NCBI GenBank assembly: GCA_016716135.1
Contig: JADJWX010000005.1
Location: forward strand, 124,001-188,000
Reading direction: 5' to 3'
From: Lewinellaceae bacterium
GTDB taxonomy: Bacteria > Bacteroidota > Bacteroidia > Chitinophagales > Saprospiraceae
Length of the DNA: 64,000 bases
In this document: positions 7,885-17,613 of the stretch, piece after piece
Numbering within the stretch: the stretch's first letter is position 1
How the letters are laid out: every line of letters begins with the position of its first letter
The notes under the pieces: model-generated
Seen by the model: the letters and a program-made list of their open reading frames with translations, nothing else
What the model was told of the DNA's origin: nothing
Database searches by the model: none
Made by a program: the position numbers and the translations under genes

Positions 7885-9724
7885 ATGTGTGGAATAGTCG
7901 CCTACATCGGTTCCAAAGAAGCCTATCCAATTATCATGAAAGGCCTGCATCGCCTGGAGTACCGCGGGTATGACAGCGCAGGTGTTGCGCTCCAAAACGG
8001 CACCATTACGGTTTTAAAGAAAAAGGGCAAGGTTGCCGACCTGGAGCAATATACGCAGGACAAACACCTCCGGCACCTCCGGCATGGGGCATACCCGTTG
8101 GGCAACCCACGGCAAGCCCGACGATACCAACGCACACCCGCATACCAGCGGAAACGAGCGCCTGGTATTGATTCACAACGGCATCATTGAAAATTATGCC
8201 GTTCTCAAAAGTGCCCTGATCAAACACGGACATACATTTAAAAGTGAAACAGACACCGAAGTACTGGTACACCTGATTGAAGAGGTTCAGCAACGCGAGA
8301 ACCTGCAATTGGAAGAAGCCGTCCGGCAGGCGCTTACCCAGGTGCACGGCGCTTATGCCATTGTAGTGATGGATCGCGAAGACCCAAACAAGCTGGTCGC
8401 TGCACGGAAATCCAGCCCATTGGTACTTGGTATCGGGAAAAATGAATTCCTCATCGCTTCCGATGCCACCCCGATCGTGGAACACACCAAAAAAGTGGTT
8501 TACCTGAATGATGAAGAAGTGGCCACGGTAACCCGCGACAATCAACTGATGATTAAAACGCTCCGCAATGAAATCATGACGCCAACCATTCAGGAAATTG
8601 AAATGGTGATCGAGCAGCTGGAAAAAGGCGGATATCACTACTTCATGCTCAAAGAAATTTTCGAGCAACCGTCAACCATTGCCGAGTGCATGCGCGGGCG
8701 TATGAATGAAGAAGAAGGCTGGGTGCGCCTGGGTGGCATGGAAGAGTATAAAAAACGCATGATCAATGCTCAGCGCATGATCATTCTGGGTTGCGGCACT
8801 TCCTGGCATGCCGGGATGATCGCCGAGTACTTGTTTGAAGACCTGGCCCGGCTGCCTGTTGAAGTGGAGTACGCTTCCGAGTTTCGCTACCGCAACCCCG
8901 TGGTGCGCGAGCAGGATATCGTGCTGGCTATTTCCCAGTCGGGTGAAACCGCCGATACGCATGCTGCACTCGAACTGGCAAAAGAACGCGGCGCCATCAC
9001 CTACGGCATCGTCAATGTGGTCGGCTCCTCAATCGCACGATTGACCCACAGCGGGTCCTACATTCACGTCGGGCCGGAAATTGGTGTAGCGTCTACGAAG
9101 GCATTCACCGGCCAGGTAACCATGCTTACCCTGATGGCGCTAATCCTGGGATACGAACGGGGTTTCTTAGGCAAATCGCAGTACCAGAAACTGGTGCAGG
9201 AGTTGGCCCTTATCCCCGGTAAAGTCCAAAGCCTGCTGGAAAACTGCCAGGAGCAGGTAAAATACATTGCCGGAGAATTTAAAGACGCGACCAATGCGCT
9301 ATACCTTGGGCGCGGTTATAATTTCCCGGTTGCGCTGGAAGGCGCCTTGAAGCTGAAAGAAATTTCGTATATTCATGCAGAAGGCTACCCTGCAGCAGAA
9401 ATGAAGCACGGCCCCATCGCCCTGATCGACGAGAACATGCCGGTCTTCGTAATTGCGACCAACCTGAGTGCTTACGACAAAATTGTTTCCAATATTCAGG
9501 AAGTAAAAGCCCGTAAAGGCGTGGTTGTGGCCGTAGTTACTGAAGGCGACCAAATCATCAAAAAACTCGCCGACTATACCATTGAGATTCCGGCTACAGA
9601 AGAGCCCCTTACACCTCTGTTATCGGTCGTCCCCATGCAACTCCTTGCGTACCACATCGCGCTGCTGCGCGGCTGTAATGTTGACCAACCCAGAAACCTC
9701 GCAAAATCGGTAACCGTGGAATAA
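7885..9724 (+). CDS. glmS: Glutamine--fructose-6-phosphate aminotransferase, with a +1 frameshift near 8065
   Basis: GlmS makes glucosamine 6-phosphate, the first step toward peptidoglycan and LPS amino sugars. The glutaminase domain starts with Cys2 (MCGIVAYIGS) in one frame. The rest (GMGHTRWATHGKPDD onward, two SIS domains with GCGTSWHAGM, SQSGETADT, GRGYNFPVALEGALKLKEISY and C-terminal PRNLAKSVTVE) is in the next frame. Removing the single C at 8065 joins DK to TSGTSGMGHTRW and gives 612 residues, the normal family length. Since GlmS is normally essential and everything else is intact, a sequencing error is more likely than a pseudogene. A second ATG at 8033 in the downstream frame is not a real start. 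Confidence 0.93.
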
Positions 9725-9797
9725 AAACTGCGCCCGGCTTTTCACCTGCACGCCCCGGATAAAACCTTTATTTTTTTCGAACACTAAATTTCAAACC

Positions 9798-10493
9798 GTG
9801 AATAAACTCGATATCGAATATAATACCGAACGCGACGATGTGCACTATCCGGAATACGGCCGGATGATCCAGCAAATGCTGGAATTTGCCAAAACTATCC
9901 CGGAAAAACCCAAACGGCAAAAAACTATCGAGGCCATCATCGGGCTGATGCAACAGCTCAATCCCGCCGGCAACCGCAATATGGAGGACTACCGGGAAAA
10001 ACTCTGGAACCATGCCTTTGCCATCGCCGGATACGACCTCGATGTTGATGCGCCTCCCGGAATCACCATCCGCTCCAAGGAGGATAAAATCCAGGTCGAC
10101 CGGATTCCCTATCCGCCTACTACCCAACGGCTGCGCCATTACGGATACAACGTTCAGACTCTGATCAAAAAGGCCATCGAAATGCCCGATGGCCCCAAAA
10201 AAGAAGGTTTCGTTGAAGTGATCGCGTCCTACATGAAATTGGCCTATAAAACCTGGAACCGCGAACACTATGTGAGCGACGACGTCGTCAAAGACGACCT
10301 GGAAATCCTGTCCGACGGCCAACTGGAACTACACGAAGGCCACAGCTCGCTCGATATTCTTGCCTTCAGCGCCAATAAAAAAGACCGGGACCTCCAACGC
10401 CATGGAAGCAACCAACGCAGCCGGGGAAAAAACACCGGTAAAGGCCGGGGGGGGAAACGCAACTACGGAAACTTCCGCAAACGGAAAAAATAA
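9798..10493 (+). CDS. DUF4290 domain-containing protein
   Basis: A 231-residue cytoplasmic protein with the DUF4290 pattern near its N terminus: LDIEYNTERDDVHYPEYGR, IEAIIGLMQQLNP, NMEDYREKLWNHAFAI, YPPTTQRLRHYGYN. The last 35 residues are a strongly basic tail (SRGKNTGKGRGGKRNYGNFRKRKK-like composition), suggesting nucleic-acid or ribosome contact; that role is inferred only. DUF4290 proteins are conserved in Bacteroidota with no known function. It lies 73 bases after glmS on the same strand and is followed by a very stable hairpin. Confidence 0.88.
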   Translation: MNKLDIEYNTERDDVHYPEYGRMIQQMLEFAKTIPEKPKRQKTIEAIIGLMQQLNPAGNRNMEDYREKLWNHAFAIAGYDLDVDAPPGITIRSKEDKIQVDRIPYPPTTQRLRHYGYNVQTLIKKAIEMPDGPKKEGFVEVIASYMKLAYKTWNREHYVSDDVVKDDLEILSDGQLELHEGHSSLDILAFSANKKDRDLQRHGSNQRSRGKNTGKGRGGKRNYGNFRKRKK

Positions 10494-10508
10494 AATTGAC
10501 CTGCCACG

Positions 10509-10557
10509 GGAAACACGAAGGGCACGGAGCATTTTGCTCCGTGCCCTTCGTGTTTCC
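10509..10557. terminator. Perfect 23-bp hairpin between convergent genes
   Basis: Bases 10509-10531 pair exactly with 10535-10557 around the loop TTT (core cacgaagggcacggagca). It sits 15 bases after the DUF4290 stop and 42 bases beyond the stop of the convergent lipoprotein gene, so it can end both transcripts. It lacks a T tract. Confidence 0.75.
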
Positions 10558-10598
10558 ATGCTAAAATTTCAAAAGTTTAAACTACATGCGCAGCTGCA

Positions 10599-11405
10599 TC
10601 ACAGTTCCCCAAACGTCGATAAACAACGGACTTCAAAAGGCCGCCCGTGGCCGTTCCGGTATCCCTGCAATACATCGCGCACATCATCCGGCCCTGCGGG
10701 CAAACGCCGCAAAAAAGGCCGGTGCTGCCCGGCAGGCGCTATGCTCCGGTGGAAAAAATACTGCCCGGTTCCTGATATGGTAAAATAACTGTAAAAACCC
10801 GGCATCAAGGCCGGTTCCAATGTAAACGCTTTTAAATGCTGAACCAGCTGATCGGCTACCGGTTGGTCCGGTTCTGCCGGAGTGTTGGCATATCCCCAGA
10901 TATAATTATCGGGTATGGATTCAAGCACCCGGTTCTGAAAGTCTATTCCTTGTTGCACAGGAAGGCTCAGCTCGTAATGGCCGCTCTGAACACGCAACGT
11001 CCCTTCACTGCGAATCACCGGACTCAGGGAGAGCGAAAATTGATACGTCCCGTTTGCCAGATTCCCAACAGGCAGAAAACCTTTCGCAGGGCCGGGAGCT
11101 CCCAGGCAGGTGTCGGGCTTGCGTATTTCCTGTAATTCAACAACAACTGCACCGGCTTGCACTTGCACTGTGGCCTCAATGTTATAATTCCCGCAATCAA
11201 ACTGTTTCATACTTTCCATCCACAAGCCAAAAACCGGAGCGCCGTCAACAGCATCACGCTGCTCAAAAAGGTCAACCGTGAATTCCGGATCCAGTGTCAC
11301 TATAATTTCCGGCTCTTCGTTCAAGGGCGCATTACAGCTTGCCAGCGCAGCCAGCACGAGGAAACCGGATATCTTGCGGTATAAATCAGAGCAGAGCATA
11401 GTCAT
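10599..11405 (-). CDS. Hypothetical lipoprotein
   Basis: A 268-residue protein with an N-terminal hydrophobic segment and lipobox LAALASC (Cys24), so likely a periplasmic or outer-membrane lipoprotein. The mature part begins with an acidic linker (NEEPEIIVTLDPEF) followed by beta-strand-rich sequence such as YNIEATVQVQAGAVVVELQEI and GTYQFSLSLSPVIRSEGTLRVQSGHYELSLP. I do not recognise a family. The strand is decided by the lipobox, as plus-strand frames here lack any signal. It is convergent with the DUF4290 gene and divergent from the YceI-like gene. Confidence 0.7.
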   Translation of the reverse strand: MTMLCSDLYRKISGFLVLAALASCNAPLNEEPEIIVTLDPEFTVDLFEQRDAVDGAPVFGLWMESMKQFDCGNYNIEATVQVQAGAVVVELQEIRKPDTCLGAPGPAKGFLPVGNLANGTYQFSLSLSPVIRSEGTLRVQSGHYELSLPVQQGIDFQNRVLESIPDNYIWGYANTPAEPDQPVADQLVQHLKAFTLEPALMPGFYSYFTISGTGQYFFHRSIAPAGQHRPFLRRLPAGPDDVRDVLQGYRNGHGRPFEVRCLSTFGEL

Positions 11406-11486
11406 TCGTTGTCAGTGCGCAAGAAAAACGCCGCAGCAGTAAAAGTGCTGCCCTGTGCGCTAATTTTTTTTCAACAAAGCTAAACG

Positions 11487-11494
11487 TACTTTTG
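11487..11494 (+). promoter_or_regulatory. Candidate -7 promoter element
   Basis: TACTTTTG fits TAnnTTTG, 30 bases before the ATG at 11525. A T-rich stretch (11464-11471) lies about 16 bases upstream, where a -33 contact would be. Confidence 0.45.
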
Positions 11495-11524
11495 TGCTCC
11501 ATCACACAATGTGTATCGTCGTCT

Positions 11525-12220
11525 ATGAAACCAATATCGGTATTTTTTTTCGCAGTGCTACTTTGCCCACTGTCCTTTTTTTCCTGTAAAAATCCCGCCT
11601 CCGAGCCACCGGTGGATAACACATCAATCCCGGATACGATCCGCCTCAATCCCGCACCAGCAGAAGGTGCAGTGCCCTACACGATAACCAATGGCACGGT
11701 GTATTGGTCGGCAAAAAAAGCCATCGGAATCGCCCACAATGGAGAAATTCCCATCGCAAGCGGCGAATTAATGGTCAATCAGGGTCAGGTCCTCAGTGGC
11801 AATGTTGCTTTCGACATAGCCTCCATTGCGGTGACCAACATGGATGACCCGCGCGACAAGGCAACCCTGGAATCACATCTTAAAGACAACGACTTTTTTA
11901 ATGTAAAAAAATACCCGGAAGCCAGCTTCAATGTTACGGAAACATTGCCCAGCAGCCAGCCGGCATTTAATTGGATTATTCGCGGAAAACTGAACATTAA
12001 GGATCAATCCAATCCGGTCAATGTACCTGTACGAATTTGGATAACCGACAGCGGTTTGCGCGCCGAATCGGTTTCTTTTATCATCAACCGCACCAAATGG
12101 GGCATCAACTTCCGCTCCGGCATACTCGGCACAGCCAAAGACCAGATCATTGAAGATGTCGTAACCCTTTCGTTCAAACTTGAAGCAAAACCATCCGGTC
12201 AGGAGAGCCCCAAAAGTTGA
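11525..12220 (+). CDS. YceI-like domain lipoprotein
   Basis: A 231-residue exported protein. The signal peptide starts MKPISVFFF and ends at a lipobox-like FFSC. After a short linker the YceI-like fold runs to the C terminus, with typical elements GTVYWSAKKAIG, GELMVNQGQVLSGNVAFDIASIAV, LESHLKDNDFFNVKKYPEASF, IRGKLNIKDQSNPVNVPV and INRTKWGINFRSG. YceI proteins are lipocalin-like and bind isoprenoid or other amphiphilic molecules in the periplasm. The start at 11525 is chosen over 11492 because it begins the signal peptide directly. A -7 box lies upstream. Confidence 0.87.
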   Translation: MKPISVFFFAVLLCPLSFFSCKNPASEPPVDNTSIPDTIRLNPAPAEGAVPYTITNGTVYWSAKKAIGIAHNGEIPIASGELMVNQGQVLSGNVAFDIASIAVTNMDDPRDKATLESHLKDNDFFNVKKYPEASFNVTETLPSSQPAFNWIIRGKLNIKDQSNPVNVPVRIWITDSGLRAESVSFIINRTKWGINFRSGILGTAKDQIIEDVVTLSFKLEAKPSGQESPKS

Positions 12221-12274
12221 ATACTTGATTGGTGCTGCCGGATGATAAAAAACACCGAAGCGCCTGCCCGCCGG

Positions 12275-14137
12275 TTAAAACAGATTCACGTAGCCCAGGT
12301 GGAATTTTGGCGCCCGCCAATCCACCGCCTGCCCGGCATCACGGCGGCCCACCGCCAGACTAATGCCAAAAATGCCTGCCTGAGTTTCCAGGTTAAGCCC
12401 CGCGCCCAGTCCCCAGGGATGCAGAAAAAACCGGTTCCGATCGGTCAGGTTTTCCAAATAACCATAGTCTGAAAAAGCAGATAAAAAGGCATTTTGACTC
12501 AGCAGCAGCCGGTATTCCAGGGTAGTGATGACAAAGCGCGTGGCAAATAAACTCTCCTCATCAAACCCGCGCAGGCGTTTGTTGCCGCCAAGGCGGTACT
12601 GCTCGTTGGCATACACGGGTTTTTCGGAAAAAATGCCGCCGCCCCGCATGCCGAGTTTCAGTGTGCTTCGCACAAAAAGCGGGATAAAATAGTCGGCTTG
12701 CACCTCCAGCCGGTAGCGGGCCACCCGGCCGGCAACGGCATCGTACAAACCGGCAAATTGAAACTCGGGATCAGCCGGGTCGCGCAAGGCTTCGATGGTC
12801 GTATTGCGCAATACGGAATTGAAGCCCGCCACGGCGCGCAGGTTTAGAAACCAACCGCTGCGCGGGTTAAAGCGGTAGTCGAGTTGATTGAGCCTTGCCT
12901 CCAGGCCAAAGCCGTTTTGCCGCAAGTCGAGCACGTTAGGCAGGCGGCGGTTTTGGATGATTGCCAGCGTGTCGATATTTTGAAGCGACGACGATTTGTT
13001 TTCCCAAAAAAACTGGATAAAGTTGCCCCCCTCCAGCAGGTATTGCACGCCCAGTTCGCTTTGCGCATCCACCCAGGTACTGTCGCGCCGGAAAATACCC
13101 AGGCGGCCTTCCAACCCGAATGGCAGGCCGAACAAGTACGGAACGCCGGCCTGCACATCCAGTTTTTGCGTTTCCGGGCGCAGGCGTTCCAGCTCGAGCG
13201 ACAGGTGTTCGCCCAGATTGAGTGCGTTGAGCAATCCGGCACTCAACGAACCCGTGAGTAACAACCGGCCATCGGTTGCCGAAGCACCCGACCGGGGCAG
13301 CAGGCCGATGATAAAATCAAACCGGCTGGCGCGTTTTTTTTGCAAAAAAAGGTTGACGCGCGCTTCATTTCCGGCAAATGTGACGGTTGGGTTGGCCAAG
13401 GTTTCCACAAACAGCAACGTATTCAGCCGCTGCCGGATACGCAATACCCGGGCATGGCTGTACGGCGAGCCCGGGCGCAGTCCGAGGTATTGCGGCAAAT
13501 AGGATTTAGGCAGCCGAAGGTTGCCGGTAATTTTCAGATCGGTAAACGTAAAAAAACGCCCTGGGTCTATCCGAAGCTGTGCGGACACACCACCATCGCC
13601 CTGCACCTGCACACTATCGAGCCGCACACTTGCGAATGGGTAGCCTGTATTTTCTGCCTGTTGCAAAAGTTGTTGTTCCAGGCGAAGCAGAATATCGTAA
13701 CGGAGGGGTTTATCGGCAAACAGTTTTTCCCGGAAGCCACTGGCATCCATCCACCGTTGGTTACTATTTGCGGCAGCTTCCACGCGCACCCAACGCATGG
13801 AAGGGCCCAGGTAAAGGCGGGCCGAAGCCGTGCTGTCGGTCAGGTAGGTAAGGCTGTCGAGGGAAGCGGCGAGGTGGGTGTTGGCGCGCAAGTGCCCGAG
13901 CAGGGCTTGCGCAGCAGTATCCGGTCCGGCCGGAGCAGCGATAAAAAAGGAGTCGGGTGCGGTCTGTTGCGGGGTAGGGGTGAATTTTCGGGAAAGTTGT
14001 TCAAACAGGGGCGCTTCCGCCGGAGAAACATACAAACGCAAAGACTGGGTGCGGCCTGATGCCGGTAAACCCAGGCACAGCAGAATCAACCCGGCGAGCC
14101 GGCGCAAGGAAACAGAACATTCGAATAGTATCGCCAC
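12275..14137 (-). CDS. Omp85 (BamA/TamA-like) outer-membrane protein
   Basis: About 620 residues: signal sequence (LAGLILLCLGLPASG), a POTRA-containing periplasmic region (about 60-270, with YDILLRLEQQLLQQAENTGYPFASVRLDSV and FTFTDLKITGNLRLPKSYL), and a C-terminal 16-strand-type barrel ending in aromatic LGYVNLF. GGNKRLRGFDEE at the barrel start matches the Omp85 VRGY/F lid-lock motif. It is distinct from the full BamA at 45-48 kb and resembles TamA-like Bacteroidota proteins that help insert or export surface proteins. No ATG is available: GTG at 14137 or TTG at 14107 or 14143 could start it. It follows a membrane-protein gene by about 60 bases on the same strand. Confidence 0.82.
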   Translation of the reverse strand: MAILFECSVSLRRLAGLILLCLGLPASGRTQSLRLYVSPAEAPLFEQLSRKFTPTPQQTAPDSFFIAAPAGPDTAAQALLGHLRANTHLAASLDSLTYLTDSTASARLYLGPSMRWVRVEAAANSNQRWMDASGFREKLFADKPLRYDILLRLEQQLLQQAENTGYPFASVRLDSVQVQGDGGVSAQLRIDPGRFFTFTDLKITGNLRLPKSYLPQYLGLRPGSPYSHARVLRIRQRLNTLLFVETLANPTVTFAGNEARVNLFLQKKRASRFDFIIGLLPRSGASATDGRLLLTGSLSAGLLNALNLGEHLSLELERLRPETQKLDVQAGVPYLFGLPFGLEGRLGIFRRDSTWVDAQSELGVQYLLEGGNFIQFFWENKSSSLQNIDTLAIIQNRRLPNVLDLRQNGFGLEARLNQLDYRFNPRSGWFLNLRAVAGFNSVLRNTTIEALRDPADPEFQFAGLYDAVAGRVARYRLEVQADYFIPLFVRSTLKLGMRGGGIFSEKPVYANEQYRLGGNKRLRGFDEESLFATRFVITTLEYRLLLSQNAFLSAFSDYGYLENLTDRNRFFLHPWGLGAGLNLETQAGIFGISLAVGRRDAGQAVDWRAPKFHLGYVNLF

Positions 14138-14199
14138 GCACAATGGACGCTATTGGCTGCAGATGCGTTGCCCGGTTTATACCGGTCTGAACAACTTGT

Positions 14200-15174
14200 C
14201 TACCGGTGCTCCTCGCCACCCGGACCAACAACCGTGATGTTGGGCACGATCCAGCTCGTGATTTTTTCGGCCAGCCAGAGTATGGGGAACCAAATAACCA
14301 GCAGCGTCCAGATCGGGAGATTGAGAAAGACCAGCCACATAAACACATCAATGAGCAAGACAATCGCAATGATCCAGGTGACAACCAACAACAGCGCGGC
14401 AGCGTTTTGATGCGCCGAAACAATCCAGCGGCCGACGATGATCCGGCCGTAGCTGTTGATCAAACTTTCGGTTGCAGCTGTTTTTGCCACATAGCGGCAA
14501 ATACCGGCAAAGCAGATCAACACAACGATGAGGCTGCTGAATACCCACATGACAAATTCCCAGGCAGGCTGAACGGTTTGCCACATTTTGCCTTTCCAGC
14601 CGGTAATTTGCTCCTTCGCATCTTCGATGTTCCGGGCAACGGCATTGGAATCGGGCAGTGAAATGCCGGTGGAAGTGGGCGCCTCATTTTGCCGGGGGCG
14701 TACCGGGTCGCGGGTGAGGGTTTGGGCTGCGGCGGCTACCGAGCCGGTAGTCGTTTGCACCGTTTTCGGTTCGCTTTTAGGTTTGGAAACTGTGGCAGTG
14801 GCCGCCTTTGGTTTTGAAACTTTTGGCGGTGGTGCTTCGGCTACCGCCTCCGGGTCTTTGGGCGATTCGGGGCGGATTGTGGTCGTTTTACCTTGGTAAA
14901 CGATTTGTATTCCCAAAAGCCGGCCGGCGTTATCGCGGTTGGAGAAATAGCGCTCGTTGAAGAGCAGTTGCTCGTAGTTTTTTTTGCCGTCGCCTTGCCG
15001 TTTCAATACGGCTTTTTGAAAAATAAACTTTACAACACCGCGCGGGCGGTCATTTTTGTACCGGAAGGTACCCAAATAACGCTCAACTTGTTCCGTCTTG
15101 GTGATGGCGTACGAACTGGTGGGAAGGGCGCCCAGGAAACACAGCGCACAAAACAGTAGCGGGAAACTTTTCAT
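14200..15174 (-). CDS. Hypothetical exported membrane protein
   Basis: A 324-residue protein with a signal peptide (ending TSSYA), a small N-terminal domain (YLGTFRYKNDRPRGVVKFIFQKAVLKR) at about 25-105, a long low-complexity linker rich in K, P, T and A at 105-165, and three hydrophobic helices at about 210-300 (FVMWVFSSLIVVLICFAGI, NAAALLLVVTWIIAIVLLI, LPIWTLLVIWFPILWL). This suggests an envelope protein with a periplasmic sensor-like head. I recognise no family. It is followed by the Omp85-like gene 60 bases downstream and may be cotranscribed with it. A TAAATTTG on the minus strand (15238-15245) could be its -7 box. Confidence 0.7.
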   Translation of the reverse strand: MKSFPLLFCALCFLGALPTSSYAITKTEQVERYLGTFRYKNDRPRGVVKFIFQKAVLKRQGDGKKNYEQLLFNERYFSNRDNAGRLLGIQIVYQGKTTTIRPESPKDPEAVAEAPPPKVSKPKAATATVSKPKSEPKTVQTTTGSVAAAAQTLTRDPVRPRQNEAPTSTGISLPDSNAVARNIEDAKEQITGWKGKMWQTVQPAWEFVMWVFSSLIVVLICFAGICRYVAKTAATESLINSYGRIIVGRWIVSAHQNAAALLLVVTWIIAIVLLIDVFMWLVFLNLPIWTLLVIWFPILWLAEKITSWIVPNITVVGPGGEEHR

Positions 15175-15321
15175 ACGTAAGGCGGTGTAAGTCTTTTATT
15201 AACTCATGTTTGGATTAAAAAACTGGGTAAACCGACCCAAATTTAGCCCAAAAAGGGTAAAAATGCATCTGTAAAACAATGATTTAACTAAAAACCCTAA
15301 AATTGGAACTGGGCAAAAAAC

Positions 15322-16320
15322 CTAATGCAAATAGCGGTGTACCAATCGGTTTTTCTTGGATTCGATGGCCAGGAAAATTTCATAAATAGTAATCTTCCCG
15401 TCGCGCTCGGAAGTCTTCCGAAATATTTGCTTCCGCCCCTGAGCATCGTCGGCAACATACCAGCCATCAAGCCCGGCATTTTTAAAATAGCTTGGGTTGT
15501 TGAAACCCTCGTAAACAACCTTTTCCGATGGCGCGCCAATAAATGCCGGCGCAAAGATGGCCAGGTAAAGATCGATAGTGTTATTCAGCGGTTTCCGGCC
15601 CGACCGCTCGAACTTGCGCACCAGATATACCTCGGTCAGGTCCATCATAAAATGAATATCCTTGTTTTTACAGGCAGCCAGTACCGCTTCAAATCGGACC
15701 GGTTTACCCTTGTACATCAGGCTTTGAAGGCCGGCTCGGGTAAACTGTATCCAGCCGGCGGCAACCTGATCACTGCGCACTTCGAAGGGTTTAAGGCCGC
15801 ATTCCAGATAAGCTGCTTCATAAATTGCCAATGGAGTCGACTGAATTTGCGCAGCAATTTCGCGGGTGCGGCGCAGGACCACGGATTTGTGGTAGGGGTC
15901 CATGGTATTGTCCAACTCCGCTTCGAAAATAGCCGTCAAATGTTCTTCCGAGAAATTTGAAAACTCATTGACGTATACCGGATAAAAAAAGCGCTGTTCA
16001 ATATCCTGCAAAAGATCAATCAAAGGCAAACTGAATGCCCAGAGCAGGGTACCCAGCACAGCAATTATGATGAGATTCCGTTTGCCCCAGATAAAGGTGA
16101 AGCGGTAGGTTTTTTGAATAAACCTGAACAGGAACTGGAAGGCCAGCCGGAAAATGCGCAAAACCTGTAAAAACAAATAAACCAGCAGGATGCAGGCAAT
16201 CCAACGAAACCAGGTATCCTGGCTCAGCAGGTACTGGATATAGTCAAAAATAGTTTTGCCCGCACTCCGCGAACAACCGGATAGCAGGCATAGAAAAATG
16301 ATACATTTTGCATAGCGCAT
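15322..16320 (-). CDS. Membrane-anchored protein with a lytic-transglycosylase-like domain
   Basis: A 332-residue protein. The N terminus has a lipobox-like CLLSGC, then two hydrophobic segments (WIACILLVYLFLQVL and NLIIIAVLGTLLWAFSLPL), leaving residues about 125-332 outside the inner membrane. In that part IYEAAYLECGLKPFEVRSD and VAAGWIQFTRAGLQSL recall the lysozyme-like fold of soluble lytic transglycosylases, where a Glu on a helix precedes a G-[LW]-[MI]-Q-[LF]-T motif. A peptidoglycan-cutting role is inferred from those motifs alone. It starts 39 bases after the isomerase-like gene on the same strand, so the two may share a transcript. Confidence 0.62.
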   Translation of the reverse strand: MRYAKCIIFLCLLSGCSRSAGKTIFDYIQYLLSQDTWFRWIACILLVYLFLQVLRIFRLAFQFLFRFIQKTYRFTFIWGKRNLIIIAVLGTLLWAFSLPLIDLLQDIEQRFFYPVYVNEFSNFSEEHLTAIFEAELDNTMDPYHKSVVLRRTREIAAQIQSTPLAIYEAAYLECGLKPFEVRSDQVAAGWIQFTRAGLQSLMYKGKPVRFEAVLAACKNKDIHFMMDLTEVYLVRKFERSGRKPLNNTIDLYLAIFAPAFIGAPSEKVVYEGFNNPSYFKNAGLDGWYVADDAQGRKQIFRKTSERDGKITIYEIFLAIESKKNRLVHRYLH

Positions 16321-16359
16321 ACGGCGTCTGCTGGTATTTTGAAAAATATTGTGCTGCGC

Positions 16360-17412
16360 TCAACCACCTATGATTCGCTTCAACAAAGCGTCATCGGTGG
16401 CGCCACCGGCAAAATCGTCGAATGCCTTTTCGGTTACCGTAATTATATGGTCGCGAATAAATGGCGCGCCCTCACGTGCCCCCTGTGCGGCGTCTTTGAT
16501 GCAACATTCCCATTCGAGCACGGCCCAGCCGTCAAAGTCGTATTGGGCAAGTTTTGAAAAAATGGATTTAAAATCCACCTGTCCATCGCCAAGCGAGCGA
16601 AAGCGCCCGGGTCGGTCGGCCCAGTTTTGGTAGCCGCCATACACGCCACTGCGGCCGTTGGGCCGGAATTCAGCGTCTTTAACATGAAACATTTTTATCC
16701 GTTCATGATAAAAATCGAGGTACTGGAGGTAATCCAATTGCTGCAGTACAAAATGGGAGGGATCGTAAAGGATATGGCAACGCGGATGGTTTCCGGTAGC
16801 GGCAAGAAAGCGTTCAAATGTCACGCCGTCGTGCAGGTCCTCCCCGGGATGGATCTCGTAGCACAGATCCACACCGGCGGCATCAAACGCATCTAAAATG
16901 GGCGTCCAGCGACTCGCCAACTCCTTAAAAGCCGCTTCAACCAAGCCTTTCGGGCGCTGCGGCCAGGGGTATACCGTGTGCCAGATCAAGGCGCCCGAAA
17001 AGGTAACATGTGCTTTCAGCCCAAGGTGCGCGCTGGCTTTTGCCGCTTGTTTCAGCGTTTGCACTGCCCACTCCGTGCGGGCTTGGGGCTTACCGTGCAG
17101 CGCCTCGGGTGCAAAGGCGTCGAACATGCCGTCGTATGCCGGGTGCACCGCCACCAGTTGGCCCTGTAAATGGGTACTGAGCTCGGTAATTTGCACGCCG
17201 CAGGCTTCCACCCGGCCACGCAGGTCATCGCAATATGTTTTACTTTCGGCAGCCGTTGGCAGATCAATCAGCCGGCTGTCCCAGGTTGGAATCTGCACGC
17301 CGGTATAGCCCAGGTCGGCTGCCCAGGTACAAATGGTTTCCAGTGAGTTAAACGGGGCGGTATCGCCCATAAACTGGGCGAGAAAAATTGCCGGGCCTTG
17401 AATAGTGCGCAT
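16360..17412 (-). CDS. Sugar phosphate isomerase/epimerase family protein (xylose isomerase-like TIM barrel)
   Basis: A 350-residue soluble protein with the AP-endonuclease-2/xylose-isomerase-like barrel. Metal-binding type motifs appear in order: CYEIHPGEDLHDG (Glu on strand), ILYDPSHFVLQQLDYLQYL (Asp and His), MFHVKDAEF (His and Asp) and WAVLEWECC (Glu). Relatives isomerise or epimerise sugars, inositols or hydroxypyruvate using a divalent metal. Bacteroidota carry many paralogues and the substrate cannot be read from sequence. The N terminus (MRTIQGPAIFLAQFM) starts at a good ATG with no signal peptide. The antiporter gene runs divergently on the other side. Confidence 0.88.
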   Translation of the reverse strand: MRTIQGPAIFLAQFMGDTAPFNSLETICTWAADLGYTGVQIPTWDSRLIDLPTAAESKTYCDDLRGRVEACGVQITELSTHLQGQLVAVHPAYDGMFDAFAPEALHGKPQARTEWAVQTLKQAAKASAHLGLKAHVTFSGALIWHTVYPWPQRPKGLVEAAFKELASRWTPILDAFDAAGVDLCYEIHPGEDLHDGVTFERFLAATGNHPRCHILYDPSHFVLQQLDYLQYLDFYHERIKMFHVKDAEFRPNGRSGVYGGYQNWADRPGRFRSLGDGQVDFKSIFSKLAQYDFDGWAVLEWECCIKDAAQGAREGAPFIRDHIITVTEKAFDDFAGGATDDALLKRIIGG

Positions 17413-17613
17413 CTGTTATGTTTGAGCCGGAAAATGAATGGTGTTTCCAATTAGTTGTATGTTGGGAATTTGAGGGCTGTGGTTGTAGCCGACTGCCCTG
17501 AATAAAATGCCGGCATCGCAACACTTTGGGTACCGCAGGGCAAATTGAATAGCCAATATCTGTTAATTCTTATATTTCATCTTGTAAATCACCGGCAAAT
17601 CTGGCAATCACGC

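Noticed and set aside
8033..9724. Independent start of a second, shorter GlmS at 8033
   Set aside because: That product would lack Cys2 and the first part of the glutaminase domain; a single-base frameshift near 8065 explains both frames.
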